The notes beneath the pieces were generated by a model. That model was not told where the DNA came from, did no database searches, and saw only the letters and a program-made list of their open reading frames with translations. A program made the position numbers and the translations under genes. From Pseudomonas sp. (GTDB lineage Bacteria > Pseudomonadota > Gammaproteobacteria > Pseudomonadales > Pseudomonadaceae): a DNA stretch of 64,000 bases. Within the stretch, counting starts at the first letter, position 1. Each line of letters opens with the position of its first letter. Below are positions 37,444 through 48,248 of this stretch, piece after piece. The stretch is taken from positions 1 through 64,000 of the forward strand of contig JAUYKV010000047.1 of the NCBI GenBank assembly GCA_030699825.1, in the 5' to 3' direction.

Positions 37444-37535
37444 GGGCGGCACTGCGCTTTAGCTGTGGGAGGGGCTTTAGCCGCGAGTTCTTAGCCAGAG
37501 GGCCAAAAGCATCGCGGCTAAAGCCCCTCCCACAA
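37444..37535. repeat. Palindromic repeat, GTGGGAGGGGCTTTAGCC family
   Basis: GTGGGAGGGGCTTTAGCCGC and its reverse complement GCGGCTAAAGCCCCTCCCAC form a hairpin with arms of over 20 bases. The same element occurs inside the MITE at 21441-21604 and in the three composite repeats. Confidence 0.8.
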
Positions 37536-37565
37536 TGATTGCAGTGGTGGCCGCGCACCGCCCAC

Positions 37566-37593
37566 AAAAAACGCGCCCGAAGGCGCGTTTTTT
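37566..37593. terminator. Bidirectional intrinsic terminator, copy B
   Basis: AAAAAACGCGCC (37566-37577) pairs with GGCGCGTTTTTT (37582-37593) across the loop CGAA. It is in the same place as the terminator of copy A, between exonuclease and BCCT genes, so it was part of the duplicated block. Confidence 0.9.
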
Positions 37594-37612
37594 TATTACC
37601 CAACAGCAGCAG

Positions 37613-39259
37613 TCAGCGCGGCTCGCTCAGCAAACCCTTGACGACAGCCACACAGCCGACCAGCAGGACGATGGTGAACGGCAGCCCGGCGGACACTGCC
37701 ATGGCCTGCAGGGCGACCAGGCCGCCGCCGAGCAACAGGGCGATGGCTACCACCCCTTCCAGAATCGCCCAGAACGCCCGTTGCGGCACCGGCGCGTTGA
37801 CCTTGCCGCCGGCGGTGATGGTGTCGATCACCAGCGAACCGGAATCCGACGAGGTGACGAAGAACACCACCACCAGGACAATGCCGAGAAAGGAGCTGAT
37901 CTCGGTGAGCGGCAGTTCGCCGAGCATGGCGAACAGCTTCAGCTCCAGCGCCGCGTCCTGCACTCCGGTGAAGCCATCGTTGAAGAGCTGGCCCAGGGCG
38001 GTGCCGCCGAACGCAGTCATCCACAGCACCGAGACCAGCGACGGCACCAGCAAAACGGCGATCAGGAACTCGCGCACCGTGCGCCCACGGCTGACCCGGG
38101 CGATGAACATGCCAACGAAGGGCGACCAGCTGATCCACCAGGCCCAGTAGAAGGCGGTCCAACCCTGGCTGAAGTTGGCATCTTCACGGCCGAACGGGTT
38201 GGACAGGGCCGGCAGATGGGTCAGGTAGCTCCCCAGGTTGCTGAAGAAGCCGGTGAGAATCGCCAGGGTCGGCCCCACCACGATGATGAACAGCAGCAGC
38301 ATGGCCGCGAGCACCATGTTGATTTCCGACAGGCGTTTGACCCCCTTGTCCAGGCCGGCCATTACCGAGAGCAGGGCAAGTGCGGTGATACCCGTGACCA
38401 ACAGCACCATGCTGGTGTTGTCGGCCGTGATGCCGAACAGGTATTCGATGCCGGCTGCCGCTTGCTGCGCCCCGATACCGAGCGAAGTGGCCAGGCCGAA
38501 CAGGGTGGCCAGCACCGCGAGGATATCAATCACATGGCCCGGCCAACCCCACACCCGCTCACCCAGCAGCGGATAGAAGATCGAGCGGATGCTCATCGGC
38601 AGACCCTTGTTGAAGGTGAACAGCGCCAGGGCCAGGGCCACGATGGCGTAGATCGCCCAGGGATGCAGACCCCAGTGGAAAATGGTGGCGGCCATGCTCA
38701 GGCTGGTGGCCGCCTGGGCATCGCCGGCCGCGGCGCCCAGCGGCGCCCAGTCAGTACGCACGCCGTTCTCGACGCTGACCCCAGCCATGGCCGAGGAGAA
38801 GTGCGACATGGGTTCAGCCACCCCGTAGAACATCAGGCCGATGCCCATGCCGGCAGCGAACAGCATGGCGAACCAGCCGGTGTAGGTGTAATCCGCTGTT
38901 GCCTCCTTGCCGCCCAGACGCACCTTGCCCAGAGGCGAGACGATCAGGCCCAGGCACAGCAGCACGAAGATGTTCGCCGAACCGAGGAAGAACCAGGCCA
39001 GGTTGCTGGTCAGCCAGTTGCGCACAGCCGTGAACAGTGGCTCGACCTCGCTCTGCAAGGCCAGTGTTAGCACCACGAACAGCACGGTTAGCAACGCGGA
39101 AATACTGAAGACCTTGCCATGAATATCAAGGTTGAAAAGGAACTTGCCCTTGATATTGTCCTGGCCGATGACGTAGTCGGTGTCGATCAGGTTGCTCGCC
39201 CCACTCGGGGCGGGGATGCTGGCGGGCGGTGTAGTGTCCTTGGGTGGATAGTTAGCCAT
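37613..39259 (-). CDS. BCCT-family betaine/carnitine/choline transporter, copy B
   Basis: This 548-residue paralogue of 26918-28585 keeps the same twelve-helix plan and BCCT motifs (GWTAFYWAWWISWSPFVGMF, RVSRGRTVREFLIAVLLVP). The start at 39259 has AAGGAG upstream. The hydrophilic N-terminus is shorter than in copy A, and substitutions cluster in the N-terminal tail and loops. It has no disrupting mutation. Two active BCCT carriers could differ in substrate or in induction. Confidence 0.88.
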   Translation of the reverse strand: MANYPPKDTTPPASIPAPSGASNLIDTDYVIGQDNIKGKFLFNLDIHGKVFSISALLTVLFVVLTLALQSEVEPLFTAVRNWLTSNLAWFFLGSANIFVLLCLGLIVSPLGKVRLGGKEATADYTYTGWFAMLFAAGMGIGLMFYGVAEPMSHFSSAMAGVSVENGVRTDWAPLGAAAGDAQAATSLSMAATIFHWGLHPWAIYAIVALALALFTFNKGLPMSIRSIFYPLLGERVWGWPGHVIDILAVLATLFGLATSLGIGAQQAAAGIEYLFGITADNTSMVLLVTGITALALLSVMAGLDKGVKRLSEINMVLAAMLLLFIIVVGPTLAILTGFFSNLGSYLTHLPALSNPFGREDANFSQGWTAFYWAWWISWSPFVGMFIARVSRGRTVREFLIAVLLVPSLVSVLWMTAFGGTALGQLFNDGFTGVQDAALELKLFAMLGELPLTEISSFLGIVLVVVFFVTSSDSGSLVIDTITAGGKVNAPVPQRAFWAILEGVVAIALLLGGGLVALQAMAVSAGLPFTIVLLVGCVAVVKGLLSEPR

Positions 39260-39475
39260 TCGCAGTACTCCTTGCTTCGGTTGACATGCCCAAGTGGGCA
39301 AACGGCGGATACGCCCACTGACAGATAACCGGGCCAACTCCGCTCTGGCTCAGAAGGGTACAGACAGGCCAGCGCCCAGCCAGCACCCAAAACGCCGCGC
39401 AGTATTTCAGAAACGTCATCCGCATGCCCTGGCCTTGGACCACCGTCGAGTTGATGCAACACTGCAGCGGTGCCG

Positions 39476-39543
39476 CAGGCCTCAGAGACTGTGGAAATAT
39501 CGAGTACCGTAGCGCGACTGCCTCCAGACATTCGCGGCAAGGC
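39476..39543. repeat. Half copy of the 180-bp palindromic element
   Basis: GCCTCAGAGACTGTGGAAAT followed by ATCGAGTACCGTAGCG and TTCGCGGCAAGGC matches the left arm of the element at 44150-44335. The right arm is missing. Its inner end abuts the surviving cls scrap, so insertion or deletion at this repeat probably removed the start of the gene. Confidence 0.65.
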
Positions 39544-39770
39544 CGCCGCCGTTTCAATGCCGATATCAAGGCGCGACGCTTGGCCGACCGGAAAATGCAC
39601 CAGGCCATGGCCGTCCTCGATTGGCGCTTCTGGGTTGAGGAAGCCCGGCCTGGCGAACAACCGGGTTGGCCAGATCGACGGCGAGGCGCGCTTCACGCCC
39701 AGGACGGCCAGCCGCAAGAAAGCCGTCTATCTGATAACGCCGGTGACGCGGGTTAGCTATTGCTCACTTC
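39544..39770 (+). pseudogene. cls: Decayed cls copy B
   Basis: RFNADIKARRLADRKMHQAM continues with AVLDWRFWVEEA, matching residues about 61-90 of the intact Cls ([20 protein letters not shown]). A different frame then gives GLANNRVGQIDGEARF, matching [17 protein letters not shown] of Cls, so there is an internal deletion and a frameshift. Upstream bases AACACTGCAGCGGTG resemble the region before the intact cls. This is copy B's equivalent of 28850-30295: same position and orientation, divergent from the BCCT gene. Confidence 0.75.
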
Positions 39771-39811
39771 AAACCGCGCAGGTTGAGGAGCGCAGCGGCC
39801 TTGCCGCAAAA

Positions 39812-39852
39812 GAACAAAACCCCCACCGACCTGCGCCAAATGGGGGTTCTCC
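39812..39852 (-). terminator. Intrinsic terminator after the TRAP/DUF1850 operon
   Basis: On the minus strand AACCCCCA and TGGGGGTT form a stem around GCGCAGG, followed by a T-rich tract (TTTTGTTCTTTT). It lies about 45 bases beyond the DUF1850 stop and should end that operon. Confidence 0.7.
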
Positions 39853-39895
39853 TCTACGACGACCAGGGCTTGTGGCCTTGGGAGCGGGCGGTGGC

Positions 39896-40314
39896 TTATG
39901 CGCCGTCCTGACCTGCCGCCGAAGCGACTGGGGAGCTTTGCTCACAGCTCCAGAGTTCCAACGCCGGCTGGGTCGCTTGTGGCGGGCCGAGCCAGTCGCT
40001 CATCGAGCGACAACGCTGGTTGAAACACAGTTGGTAATCCCCCGCCTCGGGGGTTCGCCCCAAGCGCAGCGGTTGCAGGGGCGCTAGCTGGCGTTGGTAA
40101 TGCCAGCTGCCCTCACGCAGTTCGGCATCGGCAGGGATTTCCATGCCGGCACCAGATCCTTTGACCCGCGCCTCACCGAGCAACAAACCCTCTGGCGTAA
40201 CGCGGTAATCCTCTTCCCAGCGTACTTTCTCAATGGTGTGCGTCCAGGCCAGGGTGAAGGCCGGTACGGGCAGTTCAGCCCACACCACCCCGGCCAGGCC
40301 CATGCACAATCCGA

Positions 40315-40318
<4 letters not shown>
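39896..40318 (-). CDS. DUF1850 protein of the TAXI-TRAP locus
   Basis: This 140-residue protein has an N-terminal hydrophobic segment (GLCMGLAGVVWA) and the DUF1850 core with FTLAWTHTIEKVRWEEDYRV and ARVKGSGAGMEIPADA. DUF1850 genes accompany fused 4TM/12TM TRAP permeases with TAXI binding proteins, as here, but their role is unknown. The start overlaps the permease stop by four bases (ATGA). Confidence 0.82.
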
Positions 40319-42342
<2,024 letters not shown>

Positions 42343-42655
42343 GGAGCTTATGCCCTCTGTTACAACGTCGATAAGGCGCAAGAGTCGCCAACAAAACCTG
42401 CCGTGCTTGGCACGCTGGTTTTATTCGCAGCTCTACTTGCAGGATGGCGCATGGATGGGGAATGGGTTAGGTCGCAGGTTGGGTTAGCGGCGGCTGCATG
42501 CCCGAGCAAGTCACCGATTCGAGGCGCCGCGTAACCCAACAAGGCGTCAGCAGGTACGCCGCAATGATGGGTTACGCCGCACAGGCAATGCGGTTTTGCC
42601 GAGCATCGCCCAGGCGGCTAACCCATCCTACGAGCTCGGCCAACCGGGGTCGGAT
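42343..42655. other. Repeat-rich gap between the TAXI and permease genes
   Basis: This 313-base gap carries two or three GGGTTACGCCGC / TAACCCATCCTACG arms (about 42465-42640) of the same family as those at 34557-34652 and 60237-60315. They can form hairpins within the mRNA. Such structures inside a TRAP operon could lower permease expression relative to the binding protein. I see no gene. Confidence 0.6.
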
Positions 42656-43609
42656 TTACAGGGCGCCGACTTCCTTGTAGAAGCGCTCGGCACCCGGATG
42701 CAGCGGAATCGGCAGGTTCTTCGCCGCGCCTTCCAGCTTGATGTCCTTGGCCGCGGAATGGGCGTTGCCCAGGCGCTCGAGGTTGTCGAACATCAGCTTG
42801 GTCATCTGGTAGGCCACTTCCTCGGACACCTCTTCATGGCTGACCAGGATGTTCTGGATCGCCACTGTCGCGATGTCGACATCCTGACCGTCGTAGGTGC
42901 CGGCGGGAATGACGGCGGGCAGATAGGCCGCGTTGTCGATCTTGGCGCTCACGTCGGCCGGGATGGCGACGAAGTTGATCGGCAGGGTGGCGGCCAGATC
43001 GCGGATCGCCGCCATGCCCAGACCCGAGGATTGCAGGGTGGCATCCAGCTGACGGTTCTTGATCAGCTCGACCGACTCGGCGTACGGCAGGAACTCGACC
43101 TTGCCCATGTCTTCATAGCTCAGACCCGCCGCGGCGAAGATCGCCCGGGCATTCAGTTCGGTGCCGGATTTAGGCGCACCGACCGAGATGCGCTTGCCTT
43201 TGAGGTCGGCCAGGCTGTTGATGCCGGCTTCCTTGTTGGCGACGATCTGGATGTAGTTCGGGTAGGTGCCGGCGATCGCCCGAAGCTTTTTCAGCGGCGC
43301 CTTGAAGCCGGCGTCTTCCACCCCGTTCCAGGCATCAGCCACCGAATCGCCCAGGGCCAGGGCCAGTTCGCCACGGCCGCTCTGCAGCAGGTTGAGGTTT
43401 TCCACCGAGGCCTTGGTCGCCTGCACCGAGGTTTTCGCGCCGTCGATGCCGGTGCTGTAGAGCTGCGACAGGCCCACACCGATCGGGTAGTAGACCCCGC
43501 TGGTGCCGCCGGTGAGGATGTTGATGAAGGTTGGCGCGGCAAAAGCCGCAGTGCTGGCCGTCAGGGCCGCGGCAGCAGCGAGCAGGCTGAAACGCTTGGT
43601 CAATCGCAT
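42656..43609 (-). CDS. TAXI-family TRAP solute-binding protein
   Basis: This 317-residue protein has a signal peptide (RLTKRFSLLAAAAALTAST ending at AFA) and the TAXI motif GGTSGVYYPIGVGLSQLY. TAXI proteins bind glutamate/glutamine-like or other carboxylates for fused TRAP permeases. It is the first recognised gene downstream of the sigma-54 promoter at 43881-43896 and is followed by the permease and DUF1850 genes. AGGAGATAC-like sequence upstream of the ATG supports the start. Confidence 0.88.
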   Translation of the reverse strand: MRLTKRFSLLAAAAALTASTAAFAAPTFINILTGGTSGVYYPIGVGLSQLYSTGIDGAKTSVQATKASVENLNLLQSGRGELALALGDSVADAWNGVEDAGFKAPLKKLRAIAGTYPNYIQIVANKEAGINSLADLKGKRISVGAPKSGTELNARAIFAAAGLSYEDMGKVEFLPYAESVELIKNRQLDATLQSSGLGMAAIRDLAATLPINFVAIPADVSAKIDNAAYLPAVIPAGTYDGQDVDIATVAIQNILVSHEEVSEEVAYQMTKLMFDNLERLGNAHSAAKDIKLEGAAKNLPIPLHPGAERFYKEVGAL

Positions 43610-43650
43610 GGAGTATCTCCGTCGTTGTTATGGCTTTATGCAGCGTTTTT

Positions 43651-43815
43651 TCACTGTAGACGATGCACGGCCGCCGCAGCGGATATGCAGGTCCGGGGTT
43701 CGATCAGACTGGGCGAAAGTGGCGAATGCCCGCACCCGGCCGAGGCCTGGCACGCAAGAGGCGGCATAGCGGAGCTGGGCGAGACAGGCTCGCGGGGGGC
43801 AGTACGGCAGTTCAT
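43651..43815 (-). CDS. Possible 54-residue leader ORF before the TAXI gene
   Basis: ATG at 43815 is preceded by AGAGGTGA with six bases of spacing. The frame runs 54 codons (MNCRTAPREPVSPSSAM...) to a stop at 43651, 41 bases before the TAXI start. It is rich in Pro, Ser, Ala and Cys and has no recognisable domain. The ribosome-binding site and its position on the leader mRNA are the only support. A translated leader that couples to the downstream gene is possible; a chance frame is also possible. Confidence 0.35.
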   Translation of the reverse strand: MNCRTAPREPVSPSSAMPPLACQASAGCGHSPLSPSLIEPRTCISAAAAVHRLQ

Positions 43816-43880
43816 AGGCTCACCTCTGGTCTTTCTTATAATCGCCGACGCAAACAACGCGGGTGGCGTAGCAGAGCTAT

Positions 43881-43896
43881 AGCAGATGCCGTGCCA
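43881..43896 (-). promoter_or_regulatory. Sigma-54 (-24/-12) promoter for the TAXI-TRAP operon
   Basis: On the minus strand TGGCACGGCATCTGCT matches the RpoN consensus TGGCACG-N4-TTGCW at all but one fixed position (C for the first T of TTGC), with the invariant GG and GC correctly spaced. It points at the TAXI gene. Its natural activator is the DctD-like regulator encoded just upstream. Confidence 0.8.
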
Positions 43897-44009
43897 AGGG
43901 TTGCAAGACCCGGTCTAGAGGGCTTTGCCTGGATGACCCGAGGGGTAATGAGCGGAATAGCGCCTGCTATCGAACGACAATAGGCGTAAATCCGCCGACG
44001 CCAGCAACC

Positions 44010-44130
44010 GTAGCCCGGATAAGCGCAGCGCAATCCGGGATCGCCGTCATGCCCGCGAGGCGCACCTGTAGCCCAATTCGTCGCCTGTTCGAGCGCTCCC
44101 GGATTGCGCCAAGGCTTATTCGGGCTACGT
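44010..44130. repeat. Palindromic repeat, GTAGCCCGGATAAGCGCAGC family
   Basis: GTAGCCCGGATAAGCGCAGC and GCAATCCGGGAT are followed, about 60 bases on, by CCCGGATTGCGCC and GGCTTATTCGGGCTAC, giving an interrupted palindrome. Related copies lie at 6746-6800 and 26700-26772. Confidence 0.8.
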
Positions 44131-44149
44131 TCCGCTGTGCAGACTTGCC

Positions 44150-44330
44150 TCAGAGGTTGTGAAAATATCGAGCGCCGTAGCGAGGCTGTCTCCAGGCGTT
44201 CGCGGCAAGGCGCGCTACGTGAAAAGCAGGGGAGTTTAGTGAGCTAAATGACTCTGCTTTTCACGTAGCGCAACGCCAGCAGCGAGCGTTTGGAGGCGGC
44301 CGCAGTAGGCGGGAGTTTTTTCACAGCCTC

Positions 44331-44335
<5 letters not shown>
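44150..44335. repeat. ~180-bp imperfect palindrome ending on the DctD-like stop codon
   Basis: The left arm (GAGGTTGTGAAAATATCGAG, CTCCAGGCGTTCGC, GCTACGTGAAAAGCAG) is matched by the reverse complement of the right arm (GAGGCTGTGAAAAAACTCCC, CTCCAAACGCTCGC, GCTACGTGAAAAGCAG) around a central TTTAGTGAGCTAAA. The right end CTCTCAG includes the TGA stop of the response-regulator gene at 44331-44333. It fills the 3' side of the 721-base gap between the TAXI gene and the regulator. A half copy is at 39476-39543. Confidence 0.75.
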
Positions 44336-45683
<1,348 letters not shown>

Positions 45684-46098
45684 TCACACCTCCCGTCCAA
45701 TCGGCCGCAGTGTAGGACGGGATAGCGCCGCAAAACCAGCCGCTTGAATACAAGCCGGTTGTTGCCGCGGTCACACCAGGACAACGTCCGGCGCCGCGAC
45801 GAGTCGTCATGGCGCCACCGACAACCTCAGGGTGAACAGCGCGCCCCGCTCGCCATTGGCCGCCTCCAGGCTACCGCCCAGGCCTTCGTGCACGCCGGCC
45901 TGGCGACCGCTTTAGAGCAGCAGACGCAGGCTGCAAGGTGGCCCGGCCAGGGGCGATGAGATGCCGACGGCCGTCTGGGCATGGCCCTGCGCGCCAATGT
46001 TCGCGGGAAGAAGCTGCCGGCCTATAGGGTGTAGCGCGAAGCCCGTAGGCCCGACTCCAACCTTGAACCGCCTGCCTGCCGATTGCCTGCCGCAGGCC
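45684..46098. other. Gap with gene scraps
   Basis: Besides the kinase remnant at 45807-45935, the plus strand at about 45959-46033 reads DADGRLGMALRANVRGKKLP then AYRV and a stop, loosely like the C-terminal tail of a GcvT-type aminomethyltransferase. It is too short to call. The rest is G+C-rich and shows no complete gene. The mixture of scraps suggests that this site has been rearranged. Confidence 0.4.
45807..45935 (-). pseudogene. Vestigial second DctB-like histidine kinase
   Basis: The minus strand reads LRLLL, a TAA stop, SGRQAGVHEGLGGSLEAANG and ERGALFTLRLSVAP, then TGA at 45809-45807. The first part matches the HisKA region LRLLLDSGRQADVHEGL of the intact kinase (48249-50003), and the second matches its C-terminus GGSLEVSNGPAGAVFSLTL. 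An in-frame deletion at a GAAGGCCTGGGC junction joined the two, and a nonsense codon replaced Asp. It lies about 120 bases upstream of the regulator gene, where a dctB gene is normally found. Confidence 0.8.
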
Positions 46099-48123
46099 TC
46101 AACCCTCGGCGCACTCGGCAACCCTCAGCAGCGGCATTCCGCAGGCCACCGCAGTGACCCTGGCCTCGAAGAACACCTCGCCGTCGATATCATTACGCAC
46201 GCGGTTTTCCTCCAGCTGGTAGTCGATGCGCAGGCTGTCGGCGCCGGCCTGCAGGGCCATCTGCCCGGCTTCCTCGGCGGCCTCCTCGCGCGCCCGGGCG
46301 AGCGCCGCCTCGAGCGTGGCATGATCCACCGGCCCATGACGGGTAAAGACGCGAAACACCCCGAATACCGGTTGCAGCACGGTGATGTGCACGCGCTGCA
46401 CCACCTCGCCAAACACCGTGCCAACGGCGTTGGCGACCTCGCCGTGCTCCGGCAGGCAAAGGTGCACGCCCAGGGCCTCGGCCACCATCGGGTAGTAACT
46501 CGAGGCCGGACCGCCGACGGCCACCACCGGCAGGTTGTCGGCAAAGTGCATGCTGAACACCGAGCGGGCATCGCGCCCGTCTTTGGGGGTCATGATCAGC
46601 TCACTGAGCACCCGGGCCAGCCGGCTGACATCGCCGTCCTGGCCGGCATCGTGCAGACCGGCCTCGACCAGCTTGGCGCAGATGATCTGGATCACCCGCT
46701 GATACACGTCCCGGGCTGGCGCCTCGGCATCGCCTTCCGGCCAGGTGCCGAAACCATACTGTCGCCGCATCCGCCGTGCCCAGATACGCGCCGCCAGGCT
46801 GGCCGCCGCGCCGTTCCAGTGCCGGGAAAGACCCAGCACATGGGCGGCGTCGGTGGGGGTGAAGCCACTGTAGATGACCAGTCCCTTGCGCTCCAGACGG
46901 GCCAGGGCGCGCGCCAGCCAGCGCTCGTCGATGGCGGCCTGCTCGATGTCCACGGGTCCGTCTTCCAGGCGTTCCCAGGCGGCCTGCTCGTCGGGGCTCA
47001 GGTGCCGCAACAGGGCGTCATCACGCTGCAGACGCAGGGCGAAACGGTTGTGACTGCTGCAGGGGCGCGAGCGCAACTGGCGCTCCAGCACCTCGATCAC
47101 CGCCGGGTACTGGCTGGCCAGCAGGCTCAGCGGCACCACTCGGCGGGGGCCGATGACGATACCCAGGCCGCTGTCGAAGCTCAGCTCGCTGTCCCCGCCC
47201 AGGCCGATCGAATACAGGCGGATGGCTTCGACCATCGGCCTCCAGTCGCCAATCCGGGCGCCATCGAAGGACAGTTCCGGACGACCATTGCGGACCACCG
47301 CGATATCGGTGGTGGTGCCACCCATGTCGGCCACGATCAGGTCACGATAACCGCTCAGTGCGCAGGCGCCATTGACGCTAGCGGCAGGCCCCGACAGCAC
47401 GGTACTGATCGGGCGCTGCACAGCGTTTTCGACATTAATCAGGGAACCGTCGCCTTTGACGATCATCAATGGCGCACGAATGTTCAACCTCACCAGCAGG
47501 CCCTGTACCGAGTCGATCAACTGGCTGACCTGGGCGATCATGCGCGCGTTCAGCGCCGCGGTCATCGCCCGTCTCGGCGCGCCGAGCGACGACGCCAACT
47601 CATGGCCGCAGCTGACCGGTTTACCGGCCAGGCTGTTGACCAGTTCCTGCACGCGCAGCTCATGGGCAGGGTTGCGCACGCTGAAGCTGGCTGAGATAGC
47701 AAAAGCCGAAACCCGGTCGCGATAACTCAGAATCGCCTGACGCACGGCCTCCTCGTCCAACGCCGTCTGCTCCCTTCCGCCGGCATCGTGACCGCCGGCC
47801 AACATGACGATGCCATCCGGCCCAAGCAACTCGGGCAGGCCGCTGGCCTTGAGCTGCTGGGCATCGTAGCCGATCAACAGCACGCACACTGGCGAGCCCT
47901 TGCCTTCCACCGCCGAATTGGTGGTCAGGGTCGACGACAGTGACACCATGACCACCTCGGGCATCAGCTGCTGGGGCAGCGCCGCCAGCGACTGGCCGAT
48001 ACCGACGCTCAAATCCAGGCGCGTGGTCAGTCGCTTGGCAGAGGCCACGACACGCCGCTGCTCATCTAACAACACGGCATCGGTGAAGGTGCCGCCGGTA
48101 TCGATTCCTAGGTAGCAGGCCAT
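46099..48123 (-). CDS. Hydantoinase/oxoprolinase family protein (HyuA-like)
   Basis: This 674-residue protein belongs to the ASKHA-fold hydantoinase/5-oxoprolinase family. GIDTGGTFTDAVLLDEQRR is the N-terminal phosphate-binding loop and VADMGGTTTDIAVV is the second. Family members hydrolyse hydantoins or 5-oxoproline with ATP and often need a HyuB partner, which is not present here. I chose ATG 48123 because MACYLGIDTGGT gives the usual N-terminus; the in-frame ATG at 48219 adds unrelated sequence. It is embedded between the kinase and the regulator of the TRAP locus, so the imported solute may be its substrate or product. Confidence 0.85.
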   Translation of the reverse strand: MACYLGIDTGGTFTDAVLLDEQRRVVASAKRLTTRLDLSVGIGQSLAALPQQLMPEVVMVSLSSTLTTNSAVEGKGSPVCVLLIGYDAQQLKASGLPELLGPDGIVMLAGGHDAGGREQTALDEEAVRQAILSYRDRVSAFAISASFSVRNPAHELRVQELVNSLAGKPVSCGHELASSLGAPRRAMTAALNARMIAQVSQLIDSVQGLLVRLNIRAPLMIVKGDGSLINVENAVQRPISTVLSGPAASVNGACALSGYRDLIVADMGGTTTDIAVVRNGRPELSFDGARIGDWRPMVEAIRLYSIGLGGDSELSFDSGLGIVIGPRRVVPLSLLASQYPAVIEVLERQLRSRPCSSHNRFALRLQRDDALLRHLSPDEQAAWERLEDGPVDIEQAAIDERWLARALARLERKGLVIYSGFTPTDAAHVLGLSRHWNGAAASLAARIWARRMRRQYGFGTWPEGDAEAPARDVYQRVIQIICAKLVEAGLHDAGQDGDVSRLARVLSELIMTPKDGRDARSVFSMHFADNLPVVAVGGPASSYYPMVAEALGVHLCLPEHGEVANAVGTVFGEVVQRVHITVLQPVFGVFRVFTRHGPVDHATLEAALARAREEAAEEAGQMALQAGADSLRIDYQLEENRVRNDIDGEVFFEARVTAVACGMPLLRVAECAEG

Positions 48124-48248
48124 GCCAGTTCTCGCTGTGAGTGTATAGGCCACACCAATAGCACCCGACGCCGCTTGCCACTGATTCGCCAGCGGCATCG
48201 CGACGCTGAAAACCGACAACCCACGGGTTTTCTCGGAATCTGCCTGGA

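Noticed and set aside
43748..43763. Plus-strand TGGCACGCAAGAGGCG resembling a sigma-54 promoter
   Set aside because: Spacing is right but the -12 half is poor and it points away from every gene nearby.
45959..46033. Scrap resembling the end of a GcvT-type aminomethyltransferase
   Set aside because: About 24 residues with loose similarity; not enough to annotate as a pseudogene.
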